A stretch of 50,882 nt of DNA from Nemertoderma westbladi (GCA_032718475.1 JAUCBJ010002604.1:1-50882), one strand, 5' to 3'; numbered from the stretch's first letter, positions 1 to 10,374 are shown. Notes: a model not told the origin generated them from the sequence alone. Made by a program: numbers and translations.

Positions 1-230
1 GGGAATACTACTACTTGGTATTAGGGATATTGTTGAGTGCGTTGCATGGCAACCATTACTTCGGTGTCAGCTGGTAGGCCTACGGGTTATACAGTCAGTA
101 TATTAGTATTGCTTAGGTGCAGTACCGGTATTGCTTAGGCGCAGTACCGGCATGTATGAGTATATAGAGAATAATATTTAGTCATAGTTATTCTACTCTT
201 CCCCTGAACCTTATATCATAGTTCACAACA
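1..230 (+). repeat. 5' LTR of the Gypsy element (first 3 bases outside window)
   Basis: Matches 4769-4998 base for base by eye. It ends in CACAACA, and the right copy shows that it begins TGTGGG, giving a 233-bp LTR with TGT...ACA ends. A TATA-like TATATAGA lies at 161-168. An internal near-duplicate of about 20 bases containing GCAGTACCGG occurs twice between 111 and 150. Confidence 0.95.
161..168 (+). promoter_or_regulatory. TATA-like box in Gypsy LTR
   Basis: TATATAGA sits about 60 bases before the LTR end and is repeated at the matching place in the right LTR (4929-4936). LTRs of this family carry their own RNA polymerase II promoter, so this is the likely core promoter of the element. 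The start site is not determined from sequence. Confidence 0.5.
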
Positions 231-245
231 TGGCGCAGTGTTTTT
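231..245 (+). other. Primer-binding site of Gypsy element
   Basis: TGGCGCAGTGTTTTT begins at the first base after the LTR. TGG pairs with the CCA end of a tRNA, and TGGCGCAGT-type sites are common in animal Gypsy elements. I cannot assign the priming tRNA without a tRNA set from the host. Confidence 0.7.
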
Positions 246-325
246 AACGTTCGAACCAACGCTGGAAATCATATCGCTTTATCGACAACACGTCTTCGCG
301 AAAACTTGGGGCATCGACATTGAAC

Positions 326-3300
326 ATGCCGCCCAAGCTCAAGAAGAAACAAAGCCCCACCGCATCAGACGATGAGGAGGGCAACCCCCCGTTTAAACTC
401 AATGACTTCGCGATGCTACTCGCGAAACAACAGGCGGATAACCAGGCGGCCATGGCTCAGCTCCTTGCCCAGCAGCAGGCAGCCACTGACGCTCGCCTCG
501 CGCAGCAGCAGGCGGACAACCACGCCGCCCAGGCAGCCACGGACGCATGCCTGGCGCAACTCCTCGCAGCGCTGCAGCCCGGCGCTACCGCTCCTATTGC
601 GGCCCAACATGGGCCACCGACGTTCGCTCAGGCTGCGGCGAACCCCGCTCCTCCGCGTCGCCGCGTCATCGACATTGCCACGTTGGAACGCATCGACACC
701 AGCGTCGACTACGCCACGTTCCGACGATGGCGACGCGCGTGGGGTGTTCACGCCCAGCGCCAGCAGGTCGCCGACTTCCCAATGGGCGAACAGGTCTATG
801 CGCTCGCCGCTGCGCTGGGGAGCGCCCTTCAAGAGACGCTGCGAGTCACCCTACACGTCGACATCGACAGCACGGACACAACCCCGGCGCTGATTCTCGA
901 CGCTATACAGGGACACCTCCGCGCCAAACGGAGTATCGCCATCGACGCGATAAAATTCCACGAGCGGCGTCAGGGCCCCAATGAGGTGTTCGATTCCTTC
1001 CGGGTCGCCCTTGAGGAGCTCGCCGACAACGCCGATCTGTGCGGACATTGCCGTGACCGGCAGATTGTAACCCAAATTCTCGTGGGAATCCGGTGCTCCG
1101 AGACACGCACAGAGCTCCTAAAGGTCCTCCCACAGCCGTCACTGGAGGACTGCGTCCGCATCGCCCAGGGCGTCGAGGCGAGTGGGCGTAACGAGACGAT
1201 TCTCGCGAGCGGCAAACCCGTCGCCAAATTGTCAACGTACAAACGCGAGCGATCCGCCTCCCATACTCGCTCATCCAACCCTCCACGAGGACGCAATCAG
1301 GAGCGCAACTGCGGAAACTGCAGCCAAAAGAGACACGATAAGGGCAAGGAGTGCCCCGCCAAGGGCGTGGTCTGTCACAACTGCGGGAAGACGGGCCACT
1401 TCGAGTCGGTCTGTCGCTCCAAAGACAAGACAACCGCGCCAAAGAAACTCAACACGGTTATACGTCGATACGACATAAACCGCATCACCTCCGACCCAGC
1501 GACATGCGACCTCTCCTATGTCACAGTCAAACTCAGCGATTCCCGGGACGGAGCCACTCTGGGGCGAGTTCGGAACGCCCTCCCAGACAGCGGCGCGGCG
1601 GCCACGCTCCTCAATGAGAAGGAATTCCTCCGACTCGGGGGAAAGCGCGTGGACCTACTCCCGTCAAACAGAGTAAACCTCGTTGCCGCCGACGGACTTC
1701 CCCTAGAAACTCTGGGACGATTCCCAGCGCGGATCGAGTATGAGGGAGCGTCGGCCACGACTGATCTCCTCATCTCTCCAGAGGTCGAAGGCCTGATCCT
1801 CTCGAAGGCCGTGATCCAGGACTTACGGATCCTCCCCGCCAACTTCCCAACTCCCCTCAGTTGCAACACGGCGTCCGTGCGGGACAACAACCACTTCTCG
1901 GTTCCCGAAACCAGGGCGGAGTTCCTCCTCGAGTTTGCGGATGTACTGGACGACCCTTCGGCCCCGTTACCGACCATGCAGGGTCCACCCATGCACATCG
2001 AGCTCAAGGAGAATGCTACCCCGTTCCATGTAAACGGTGCTCGACCTATCCCCTTCGCATTGCGGGACAAGGTCAAAGAACTCCTGGATGACTTGGAGCG
2101 GCGGGAGGTCATCGCACAGGTCGAGGAACCCACGGACTGGGCCCACCCGCTAACGGTCGCGAGAAAACCGAGCGGGAAACTCCGGTTGTGCGTCGATCTG
2201 CGACATCTCAACTCGCAGGTGCGACGCCCGTACTACCCCACCCCGAACCCACGGGTGGCGGTTGCCGGAGTTTCAACAACGGCTCGAATTTTCTCCGTCT
2301 TTGACGCCGCCAGTGGATACTGGCAAGTCCCACTCGACGTGGAGTCGCAACTCCTCACCACATTCGCGACCCCCTGGGGCCGCTATCGCCACCTCCGCAG
2401 CGTGATGGGGTTAATTTCGTCTGGCGACGAATACAACCGCCGCGGAGATGACGCCCTTCAGGGACTGCCCAACCTCGTCAAGGTTGTGGACGATGTGCTC
2501 ATCTATAGCGACACTATGGAGGAGCACATGTCCGACGTGCGGCGGTTCCTAGAGAGGTGCCGGGCCCAGGGGATCACCCTACACCCGGATAAAATCCAGT
2601 TCGCTCAGAGCGAGGTGAAATTCGCCGGGTACCTAATTGGCTCGGACGGCATACACGCCGATCCAGCCAAGCTCAGTGCCATCGCTTCCTTCCCTCGTCC
2701 GGGGAACATCACGGATCTCCGGAGTTTCGTGGGGCTCGTGGAACAGCTGGCTCCATTTTCCGGCGAGATTGCCTCGGCCATGTCCCCACTCCGTCCACTA
2801 CTAAGCACTAAGTCCACATTCATCTGGACAAGCGACCACGAGCGAGCTTTCCAGGCGACAAAGCGGGCACTCACCACCCCGCCCGTCCTCGCACCATTCG
2901 ACCCAGCCCTGGCCACTCAGCTGGTCACTGACGCCTCGCGACTCAAGGGACTGGGATATGCACTACTCCAGCTCCACGGAGAGACCTGGAGACTGGTGGA
3001 GTGCGGATCGCGCTTCACCACGGACGCGGAGTCCAGGTACGCGATGGTGGAGATGGAGCTGCTAGCCGTCGCGTGGGCGGTCCAGAAATGTCGCCTCTTT
3101 CTGCTAGGCCTCCCACACTTCGAACTGATCGTGGACCATAAACCGTTGGTGACCATCCTCGACAAATATACCATCGACGCAACTGACAACACACGCCTCC
3201 AGCGGCTTAAAAGCAAACTGGGCGGCTACCAGTTTACTACCACCTGGAGGAAGGGGAAAGACCACGCCATCCCCGACGCCTTATCCCGCGCTCCCGTCGA

Positions 3301-4702
3301 CGACCCGATGCAGGACGACCTCGTTGACGACGGCGACATGGCGAACTACCTATGCGCCGTCACAGCGCAAACTGCCGCCGAAATTACTGGCCCACTCGCC
3401 GAGCACCTCGCCGATCCAGTGCTGGAGGCTCTCTCCAAGGAAGCCCGGGACGACCCCGGCTATATGGCCCTGCTCCGCGCGGTGGAAGCAGGATTCCCGG
3501 AATCCACCCGGTCGGACCCGGCCGTCCGGATATATTGGTCGGTCAGGGACGTACTGACCACCGACCGGGACCTCGTCCTACACGGGCGGCGCATTGTGAT
3601 ACCTACAGCGGCGCGAAGGACAACCCTAGCCCACCTCCACTCGTCCCACCAGGGGGTGGAGAAAACTCTGCGTCGTGCCCGCCAGTGCGTCTACTGGCCG
3701 GGCATGAGCAACGACGTCCGGACAACAGTCTCCAGCTGTAGCAACTGCCTCACGCAACGTGCCAGTCTGGCCCAGGAACCCATGTTGGAGGAACCACAAC
3801 CCACGCGTCCATTCGAGTATATATCTGCCGACTTCTTCCAGTCGGGAGGGAGCCACTACATCGTCATGGCCGACCGTTATTCCGGGTGGCCGGACGTATA
3901 CTCGTTCCCGTCCGCACCCACTGCAGCCCGGACGGTCGACGCCCTCCGGACCTGGTTCACCCAGTATGGTGTACCGACCCGTTTCCGGTCGGACGGCGGT
4001 ACCCAATTCACGGCTGCAATGCTGACAACGTTCCTCCACACCTGGGGAGTCACTCCCGTCACCTCATCCCCAGAGTATCCCCAGGGAAACGGCCACGCAG
4101 AGTCGGCCGTGAAAGCCATAAAGGGCCTCCTAATCAAAACGGGAGGCAACATCACCAGTGAGAAGTTCCAGGAAGGACTCCTGGAACTCCGCAACGGCCC
4201 TCGGGAGAGTGGCCTCTCGCCGGCCGAGACGGTGTACGGCCACCCCATGCGTTCGCGGGTACCGGCACACCACAGTGCGTTCGCCCAGACCCACCAAGCG
4301 GCCCGGACGGAACTCGACCGGATCATACCGACTCTAAAAGAGACTCGGTCGGCCCACTACAATAGGGGCACAACAGCCCTCCCATCGTTGCCCATTGGCA
4401 CCCACGTCAGGATACAGAACCCGACCACCAAACGATGGGACCGCGCTGGCACAGTCGCGGAGGCCAGGGCAAACCGCCGGTATACCATCCGGATGCCGTC
4501 CGGACGGACCCTCGACCGGAACAGACGGTTCCTTCTTCCAGACACCTCGACCAACCAAGAGGAACCAACCACCACTCCAGAAACCCCTACACCCGCACGG
4601 CGGACCAAGGGCGTCGCCTGGGGCACACCCCTGGAGGATGTAAAAAACGTGCCGGTACGCAAATACCCTCAACGGGCACGCAGACAGCCGGACAGACTCT
4701 AA
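326..4702 (+). CDS. Gypsy Gag-Pol polyprotein
   Basis: One uninterrupted frame of 1458 codons from the ATG at 326; upstream in-frame TTG is not a likely eukaryotic start. The N terminus is rich in Gln and Ala and probably forms a coiled coil, followed by a retrotransposon gag domain (about residues 115-260). Two zinc knuckles lie near residues 329 and 350; the second is a clean CX2CX4HX4C. The aspartic protease motif DSGA starts at residue 421. Reverse transcriptase begins near residue 620, and its active site is VVDD (Asp 722) in place of the common YxDD. RNase H starts near TDAS (Asp 869). Integrase has an HHCC zinc site and the catalytic triad Asp 1169, Asp 1223, Glu 1259, with the usual 35-residue second gap. 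Gag and Pol are in the same frame with no stop, so the Gag to Pol ratio must be set some other way. It copies the element through RNA and inserts the DNA into the host genome. Confidence 0.95.
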   Translation: MPPKLKKKQSPTASDDEEGNPPFKLNDFAMLLAKQQADNQAAMAQLLAQQQAATDARLAQQQADNHAAQAATDACLAQLLAALQPGATAPIAAQHGPPTFAQAAANPAPPRRRVIDIATLERIDTSVDYATFRRWRRAWGVHAQRQQVADFPMGEQVYALAAALGSALQETLRVTLHVDIDSTDTTPALILDAIQGHLRAKRSIAIDAIKFHERRQGPNEVFDSFRVALEELADNADLCGHCRDRQIVTQILVGIRCSETRTELLKVLPQPSLEDCVRIAQGVEASGRNETILASGKPVAKLSTYKRERSASHTRSSNPPRGRNQERNCGNCSQKRHDKGKECPAKGVVCHNCGKTGHFESVCRSKDKTTAPKKLNTVIRRYDINRITSDPATCDLSYVTVKLSDSRDGATLGRVRNALPDSGAAATLLNEKEFLRLGGKRVDLLPSNRVNLVAADGLPLETLGRFPARIEYEGASATTDLLISPEVEGLILSKAVIQDLRILPANFPTPLSCNTASVRDNNHFSVPETRAEFLLEFADVLDDPSAPLPTMQGPPMHIELKENATPFHVNGARPIPFALRDKVKELLDDLERREVIAQVEEPTDWAHPLTVARKPSGKLRLCVDLRHLNSQVRRPYYPTPNPRVAVAGVSTTARIFSVFDAASGYWQVPLDVESQLLTTFATPWGRYRHLRSVMGLISSGDEYNRRGDDALQGLPNLVKVVDDVLIYSDTMEEHMSDVRRFLERCRAQGITLHPDKIQFAQSEVKFAGYLIGSDGIHADPAKLSAIASFPRPGNITDLRSFVGLVEQLAPFSGEIASAMSPLRPLLSTKSTFIWTSDHERAFQATKRALTTPPVLAPFDPALATQLVTDASRLKGLGYALLQLHGETWRLVECGSRFTTDAESRYAMVEMELLAVAWAVQKCRLFLLGLPHFELIVDHKPLVTILDKYTIDATDNTRLQRLKSKLGGYQFTTTWRKGKDHAIPDALSRAPVDDPMQDDLVDDGDMANYLCAVTAQTAAEITGPLAEHLADPVLEALSKEARDDPGYMALLRAVEAGFPESTRSDPAVRIYWSVRDVLTTDRDLVLHGRRIVIPTAARRTTLAHLHSSHQGVEKTLRRARQCVYWPGMSNDVRTTVSSCSNCLTQRASLAQEPMLEEPQPTRPFEYISADFFQSGGSHYIVMADRYSGWPDVYSFPSAPTAARTVDALRTWFTQYGVPTRFRSDGGTQFTAAMLTTFLHTWGVTPVTSSPEYPQGNGHAESAVKAIKGLLIKTGGNITSEKFQEGLLELRNGPRESGLSPAETVYGHPMRSRVPAHHSAFAQTHQAARTELDRIIPTLKETRSAHYNRGTTALPSLPIGTHVRIQNPTTKRWDRAGTVAEARANRRYTIRMPSGRTLDRNRRFLLPDTSTNQEEPTTTPETPTPARRTKGVAWGTPLEDVKNVPVRKYPQRARRQPDRL

Positions 4703-4765
4703 CCCCCCTCACAAACTTATAAACTGTCAGCTCGCCAAGTGACGCACTTCGAGCTCGAAAGGGGG
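4703..4765 (+). other. Gypsy 3' leader with polypurine tract
   Basis: Short non-coding stretch between the stop codon and the right LTR. The purine run AAAGGGGG at its end is the expected primer for plus-strand DNA synthesis. Confidence 0.7.
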
Positions 4766-4998
4766 TGTGGGAATACTACTACTTGGTATTAGGGATATTG
4801 TTGAGTGCGTTGCATGGCAACCATTACTTCGGTGTCAGCTGGTAGGCCTACGGGTTATACAGTCAGTATATTAGTATTGCTTAGGTGCAGTACCGGTATT
4901 GCTTAGGCGCAGTACCGGCATGTATGAGTATATAGAGAATAATATTTAGTCATAGTTATTCTACTCTTCCCCTGAACCTTATATCATAGTTCACAACA
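4766..4998 (+). repeat. 3' LTR of the Gypsy element
   Basis: Full 233-bp LTR with TGT...ACA ends, identical by eye to the left copy over the shared 230 bases. No AATAAA is present, so the polyadenylation signal, if any, is a variant form. Confidence 0.95.
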
Positions 4999-5530
4999 GT
5001 TAGTAGGTACGTAGTACCTAGAGTTAGTTAGTTAGTAGGTACGTAGTGCCTAGAGTTAGAGAGTTAGTAGGTACGTAGTACCTAGAGTTAGTTAGTTAGT
5101 AGGTACGTAGTGCCTAGAGTTAGAGAGTTAGTAGGTACGTAGTGCCTAGAGTTAGAAAGTTAGTAGGTACGTAGTGCCTAGAGTTAGAAAGTTAGTAGGT
5201 ATGTAGTACCTAGAGTTAGTTAGTTAGTAGGTACGTAGTGCCTAGAGTTAGAGAGTTAGTAGGTACGTAGTACCTAGAGTTAGTTAGTTAGTAGGTACGT
5301 AGTGCCTAGAGTTAGAGAGTTAGTAGGTACGTAGTGCCTAGAGTTAGAGCTAGAGGGTACGTAGTACCGCTAGTTAGAGTTAGAGTCAGAGGGTACGTAG
5401 TACCGCCAGTTAGAGTTAGAGTTAGAGGGTACGTAGTACCGCTAGTTAGAGTTAGAGTTAGTAGGTACGTAGTACCGTTAGTTAGAGTTAGAGGGTACGC
5501 AGTACCATTAGTTAGAAGAGAGAGAGTAAG
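4999..5530 (+). repeat. GTACGTAGTACC minisatellite
   Basis: Two related unit types follow each other. From 4999 to about 5350 the unit is about 32 bp, with GTTAGTAGGTACGTAGTRCC followed by TAGAGTTAG. From about 5350 to 5515 it is about 35 bp, with GGGTACGTAGTACCGC and GTTAGAGTTAGAG spacers. Most units contain GGTAC-GTA-GTACC, able to form a 5-bp stem. The repeat starts at the first base after the LTR, so the Gypsy element most likely inserted into the array and the left part lies outside the window. The open frame across it is a by-product of the repeat. Confidence 0.93.
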
Positions 5531-6001
5531 AGGTAAAAGGGGTAAATAGGATATAGATATTAGTTAGCAGTAAGTAGAGTTAGTAGCGAGAGGGGGGCAT
5601 ATGAGTACAGCTGGGTAAATCGTGTGGCCACACGACGTATACTGCTGTACTGCATAGGCCCACAAAGTAGGCCAGAATATGGATTAGAGAATAGAATAAT
5701 CCATAGGCAGTAACAGGTAGTAGGACAGTAGAATTAAAATAAATAGAACAGGGCTGAAAGTTAGGAAATAGTGGCAACACAAGGGAAGTCGTTCTAGAAC
5801 ATAATAAAAGTAACGGACAGAAATTGTAAATTAGGCTCATTTACTAGCTTCAAAATTAATTAGGTTAAATTTAGGCTAAAAGGCGCAATTAAGTAGAAAG
5901 TAGGCCATTATCGAACCGTACGAAATATCTTAATACATCACTCATCTGTATTGCGCCTTGGTAAGGCACCACCCTGCAGGTGAGCGAGTGTAGTGTTCGG
6001 A
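5531..6001. other. Spacer upstream of the exonuclease-like gene
   Basis: About 470 bases of moderately AT-rich sequence with no convincing coding frame. CAG/GTGAGC at 5977-5985 is a good splice-donor match just before the next reading frame. No TATA box could be placed with confidence. Confidence 0.5.
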
Positions 6002-7714
6002 ATGGCGAGTAAGTTGATCAGGAAGAGGAAAGCGGAGTCAGGAGGAAAAGAAATACTGGTGGATTTCACCGAAAGACACCCGGAGGAGAAGACGAGAGGA
6101 TACTACGAGAAGTTGGAAAGGGGTCACGCGGCACGAGCGCTGCAGGACCACTTCCGGGAGATGCACGAGCAGCGGCTGGTCGGGACCTACGGAACGCCGT
6201 CGCTGGACAACGCGATCTTCCAACACTTCCACTACGTGGTGAAAGGGGACGAGGCGAAGTTCAGGATTCCGAAGTATCCGAGGGAATCACCGAGGAAGGA
6301 CTGGAAGAGGTTCATAGAGTCCGTCAACAGGGGAGGATATATGATCCTAGATGACGAGGGAACCGTGGAAGACGAAGCGGGTTCAAGACGAGGAACGGCA
6401 GGGTCGGCCAGGACCATACTCCTACATTTGGCCGCGCCAAATGGGGACATCTTCTTATTCGACCTAGGGACGTATGGGAAGAAGGACGGGCCGAAATTAG
6501 ACCGATTACCGAAAGCGGTACAAGTCTTAGTAAGGGAGAAGTCGACGACGAAGGTGGGATCGGCGATTCGCGAGGACGCGGAGAGGATCATCGGTCCGGA
6601 CGCCACCAACCTCCTGGATATGCAGAAAGTCTTTATGGCTATGACGGCACCGGATGGATTGGGGGTAGTCGAAAACACAGGCCAATGCGGGGCTGTGGCG
6701 ATGGGCCAATTATTGGGGCTCGTATGCCATAAACCGATGGACTGGGGAAAGTTTAGGGAAGAATACGGGGCAGAACTGGCGAACTCGCTGAAGTGGGGAG
6801 CGAGACCGGGAAAGCAGGAGGTATATCAGTTCCGCAGGGGAGCGATAAAGGTATATCAGAAGCGATATATCCTGCAGGAGGACTGGATGATGATAAGTTT
6901 GCTTAACTTATTCATGACCGTGGTTATCGAGAGGGAACCAGGGGCATTTCTGTTATCGGGATCACCCCTAAGCTACAGGAGAGCCTTTAAAGTGGCCTTT
7001 GACGGTCTGGTAGACCACCCGGGGCTGAAGGGCGAGTCGGTGTACTACAACAGCCGACATCTGGTAGACGGGGAGACAGATACACCGTATCAGAGATGGG
7101 AGCAGCTAGAGGCGGACAGACGAGAAGCAAAGCGACTGGAAGAAGTCGCTAGACGGGAGAGGATAGAAGCAGAGGAGAGGGAAGAGGAGGCCAGGGCACA
7201 GAGTTACGGCTTCGAGGAACAGGCGGGCCTAGACGAACTTCATTGGACTTCGTCAGGGAGTTCGGGGGAGTCTCTAGGGCGAGAATTGGGATGGACGGTG
7301 GGATCGCCGAAACAGTCGACGTCGGGGTTGCAAACGATGCCCATACCAGCGGGCGCCGAGGGCGACCAACCGCCAAGGAAGCTAAGGGAGCTAGAGGGAT
7401 GGAGAGCTACGGGCGAGAGCCAAGGCGGGAAGGGACATAGTGGATCCATCGGGATACCGGGGTTGGAAACACTACCAGAAGAGGAAGACGACGGCGACGA
7501 GTTCGGAGAGATGCCGCCCATCGAAAGGATAGGCCACTCGGACACGGACTGGGTTGGCGGAAGGGTGGTGACGGCCAGTGGGGCGAGGGCCTTCTGGAAC
7601 AGATCCGGCAAGCGGACCTGGGTGCACGAGGAGCCGGCGATGGATTTCGCGGGGAGCACCATCAGGTTGGGCGAGCAACCGGGGACCATCTATATTGCGC
7701 GAAATGAATTTTAA
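6002..7714 (+). CDS. Putative 3'-5' exonuclease-like protein, intronless
   Basis: An uninterrupted frame of 570 codons. I take the ATG at 6002 (G at -3 and G at +4); the frame upstream only offers GTG. Residues about 110-310 resemble the DEDD exonuclease fold of the WRN/EXD family. A strand ending in LDDEG gives a DxE motif (Asp 117, Glu 119), then ILLHLAAPNGDIFLFDL reads like the following beta strands, then KVGSAIREDAER supplies the second Asp (192). The third motif is unclear: Tyr 289 and Asp 294 have one residue more between them than the usual YxxxD. From about 366 to 400 there is a charged Glu/Arg helix, likely a coiled coil, and the C-terminal third is low complexity and acidic. Arginine is often AGG or AGA, and the sequence is more GC-rich than its flanks. 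No neighbour shares its frame or strand context. It could be a host gene, a retrocopy or cargo of a mobile element. The coding call is firmer than the enzyme call. Confidence 0.72.
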   Translation: MASKLIRKRKAESGGKEILVDFTERHPEEKTRGYYEKLERGHAARALQDHFREMHEQRLVGTYGTPSLDNAIFQHFHYVVKGDEAKFRIPKYPRESPRKDWKRFIESVNRGGYMILDDEGTVEDEAGSRRGTAGSARTILLHLAAPNGDIFLFDLGTYGKKDGPKLDRLPKAVQVLVREKSTTKVGSAIREDAERIIGPDATNLLDMQKVFMAMTAPDGLGVVENTGQCGAVAMGQLLGLVCHKPMDWGKFREEYGAELANSLKWGARPGKQEVYQFRRGAIKVYQKRYILQEDWMMISLLNLFMTVVIEREPGAFLLSGSPLSYRRAFKVAFDGLVDHPGLKGESVYYNSRHLVDGETDTPYQRWEQLEADRREAKRLEEVARRERIEAEEREEEARAQSYGFEEQAGLDELHWTSSGSSGESLGRELGWTVGSPKQSTSGLQTMPIPAGAEGDQPPRKLRELEGWRATGESQGGKGHSGSIGIPGLETLPEEEDDGDEFGEMPPIERIGHSDTDWVGGRVVTASGARAFWNRSGKRTWVHEEPAMDFAGSTIRLGEQPGTIYIARNEF

Positions 7715-8298
7715 TATGTGATTTTAGATTATCACTCCGCATCTCTTTGTCGCAGATGGGGCAGCTAACTTTATTGGTAGACATAGGCATCTTGAATCTA
7801 GAAAAATACGTTGATTATTTATAAAAAGATAAAAAATACTGTATACTTGCTAAAAATAAAGTAAAACAGTAGGTATTAATCGGTTACTAGGCAACAATAC
7901 TGTGTTTATATAGTTAGGCCTATTGCTGTATTGTAGCAATCAGTCAGTGAAACATAAAGCAGGCAGTCGGCAGTATCTAGTGTGGAAGTGTTAGTGTACC
8001 AGCGGTTAGATAGTGGCGATAACCAAGACACAAAAGCGATGCCAGTTATTATTCGTGGAAAGAGGGTCTATAAACAACAGTCAGTCAGTCAGAGCAGTAG
8101 TGCTAGTGAAAAGTCTGCCAGAAGTCAGACGTAGCGGTAGCGTTAACCAATACAAATCAACGATAGGCCTAGCTAATCGCTGTGTGAGAACTCAGTTAGT
8201 CAGTAGGATATATAGTGAAAACTGCAGTAATCATTGTTGTTCAGTAGGATCTAGGCTAACTCGAATGATGCGGTACCGATAGTCAGGTAGACAAGCAG
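7715..8298. other. AT-rich spacer, repeat family sequence
   Basis: No coding frame supported. About 50 bases at 7798-7848, including GATAAAAAATACTGTA, return at 8680-8726, so this is the left part of the duplicated block that follows. TAGGCCTA occurs at 7915 and 8164. Short words such as CAGTCAGTCAGT recur. Confidence 0.6.
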
Positions 8299-9110
8299 AT
8301 AGACAGATGTAGGCCTATTGATCGAATGCTTCGATCACGGTTTAGGCTATCGGTACCACCGTAGTCTGACAGTAATTAATAATGAGCCTACTGCAATACT
8401 GTTGTATCGGTAGACATTAGGCCTAAATGTAAATTGTTTGCTATCGGCATCGATAGTATCGTCAGATGGTGGAAGGCAGATTTTACTTACGGTGTTAGTT
8501 AATATTCACGGAAAGATGAAGTTTGGAAGTTCGTGAGGAAGTTGGTTGACATGGACGACGAGAGAGTTTATTTACCGATAGAACGGAATGGTATCGGAAA
8601 TTAGAAATATTGAAATATTACGCGACGGCTACGCGGAAAGTTTGTTGTCGACGATGAGCGTTAACGCGGCGAAATGATACTAGAAAAATAAGTTGATTAT
8701 TTGTAAAAAGATAAAAAATACTGTAAGCAGATAGGCGGATGTAAGCCTATTGATCGAATGCTTCGATCACGGTTTAGGCTATCGGTACCACCACAGTCTG
8801 ACAGTAATTAATAATGAGCTTACTGCAATACTGTTGTATCGGTAGATAATAAATGTAAATTGTTTGCTAGCGGCATCGATAGTACCATCAGATGGTGGAA
8901 GGCAGATTTTACTTACAGTGTTAGTAAATATTCACGGAAAGAAGAAGTTTGGAAGTTTGTTGGCGATGAGGAAGTTGGTTGACGTGGACGACGAGAGAGT
9001 TTATCAACCGATAGAATGGAATGGTATCGGAAATTAGAAATATTGAAATATTACGCGGCGGATACGCGGAAAGTTTGTTGTCGACGATGAGCGATAACGC
9101 GGCGAAATGA
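8299..9110 (+). repeat. Direct duplication, two copies of about 375 bp
   Basis: 8310-8677 is repeated at 8742-9110 at an offset of 432-433 bases. Both copies contain TTGATCGAATGCTTCGATCA, the tract GATGGTGGAAGGCAGATTTT and a shared end at GGCGAAATGA. The copies differ by scattered substitutions and small indels. TTGATCGAATGCTTCGATCA contains TGATCGAA and TTCGATCA, an 8-bp inverted repeat. The 50-base piece from 7798 lies between the two copies. Confidence 0.9.
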
Positions 9111-9441
9111 CAATAATACAACTATACAACTGGATAGTTGACTGACGATAACAAATAAATATTCTTAAATAAATAATATTAAATTCGAAAACAAAATAAT
9201 GGTAAATGATGTTAATCGTAACTTGCAATTGAAATAATGACCTAATATATTGGTGGGGACGTATTAAATAGCAATTCGGTTAGTAAGGGAGGCCCTTGTC
9301 TCTTAAATGAGCCAATCAGAACGCAGCAGTAGAAATGAAGCCCGCTGATTGGCTGTTCATGCATAAGCGGTTACCAGGGCAACTTCTCGTGTTGATGAAT
9401 CTATTAGAAAACCCTGTAGGCATCTTGACTAATTATGTTGA
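9111..9441. other. AT-rich spacer with paired CCAAT inverted repeat
   Basis: AGCCAATCAG at about 9310 and its exact reverse complement CTGATTGGCT at about 9345 form a 10-bp inverted repeat about 25 bases apart. Each arm holds a CCAAT box, the NF-Y type promoter element. No gene clearly starts downstream, so promoter function is only a suggestion. Confidence 0.45.
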
Positions 9442-9735
9442 GTTGGCTGTATAACAGAAGCAGGTCTGGTGCAAAGGAAAGGGATTAGTAGAGAGGATTG
9501 CGTGTTTAGAGGCGCTTCATTGTTATGATACGGGCTGCCTGGATATAGGAAAGGGACCCAAGCGACGCCGGCTATAGTGGGAACAATGGAGGGCCGCTGG
9601 AGCATTAGCCTTGAGCGATATACGGAGTTGGTGATAGTCAAGGCCGCCTTGGCGCCATTGATTAGTGAAGACATCGAGGGGGCTGCTAACAGACGGGACC
9701 GCTCATTTATATTTGCCTTGGGGGTATACGTGTAG
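9442..9735 (+). other. GC-richer island, possible short coding relic
   Basis: Composition rises here between AT-rich flanks. The plus strand has a frame of 98 codons with one internal stop (TGA 9526-9528); its last 49 codons start at ATG 9586. The minus strand also has an open frame of 81 codons (9429-9674). Neither product is recognised and both cannot be real, so coding is unproven. Confidence 0.25.
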
Positions 9736-10060
9736 ATTCACTGCCTGTCGTATCTAGTTAATGAATAATGAGGACAGAGGAGGGGCCCCCGCCGATGAAC
9801 GCAGTTGATAGTTGCCAGTAGGGAGCCGTATACCATAGCCATTATAAAGTTAAATATAGACATTATGTCATAGTGATCTCATTGGTGATTATAAAAACTA
9901 ATTAATCTAAAAATAGAAATCAATGTATAAAGTAAAAGTAATATATACAATTAATTAATTTAAAATAAAGTACTAATGAATAAATACGAAGTAAAATAAA
10001 GTGCAATTAATTAATTAAAATTAAATATAAATAAATAAGTATTAATGAATAAAAGAGCTG
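9736..10060. other. Very AT-rich spacer
   Basis: From about 9840 on, dominated by TTAATTAATT and AAATAAA words, with no coding frame and no clear repeat unit. Confidence 0.6.
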
Positions 10061-10374
10061 CGGTGTCACTTATGACACCCTCTTCCCCCGGCTCTGCGAC
10101 ACTTGGACCTCACTGATGACCCATTGTGTGTCAGGGCGCTAATCAGTCTGATTAATTAGGATAATCAATTAAACCCTAATTAGGAGTCATATGACACCTG
10201 TTAGGGTTTAATTGTACTAATTAATTGATGACATCTGTCAATTAGGGTCTAATTAGCCTAATTTGGAGGTGTCACCCAGACAGTCTGGCGCCAATGACAC
10301 CCAATGACACCCATAGGGTGATAATTGGGTGTCATATGACACCCAATGGGTGTCAGTTAGGTCTAACTGTCGCA
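10061..10374. repeat. TGACACCC inverted-repeat region with 24-bp palindrome
   Basis: Repeated TGACACC/GGTGTCA words in both orientations. 10324-10347 is a perfect 24-bp palindrome centred on CATATG, and TCATATGACACC recurs near 10188. AAACCCTAATTAGG (10172) faces TTAGGGTTTAATT (10202). This lies directly left of the satellite array. It may be a small foldback element or the array's original flank. Confidence 0.7.

Larger units (their letters stand above)
1..4998 (+). mobile_element. Ty3/Gypsy LTR retrotransposon, near complete
   Basis: Two direct LTRs flank a single long gag-pol frame in the order gag, protease, reverse transcriptase, RNase H, integrase, which is the Ty3/Gypsy order. The left LTR lacks only its first three bases because the window starts inside it. 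A primer-binding-like TGGCGCAGTG follows the left LTR directly, and a purine run (AAAGGGGG, 4758-4765) precedes the right LTR. The LTR copies read as identical over 230 bases and the frame is unbroken, so the insertion should be young. The coding part is GC-rich compared with the AT-rich flanks. The left target-site duplication lies outside the window; the right flank begins GTTAG inside a minisatellite. Confidence 0.96.

Noticed and set aside
372-4722. Other open frames on both strands within the Gypsy gene
   Set aside because: GC-rich coding sequence leaves shadow frames open; none has a recognisable domain, while the main frame has all of them.
5334-5549. Open frame of 71 codons with VRVRGYVVP-like repeats
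   Set aside because: It lies wholly in the 32-35-bp minisatellite and begins without ATG; the protein pattern is a by-product of the repeat.
6038-7689. Minus-strand frames opposite the exonuclease-like gene
   Set aside because: Shadow frames, with the plus-strand frame three times longer and with domain character.
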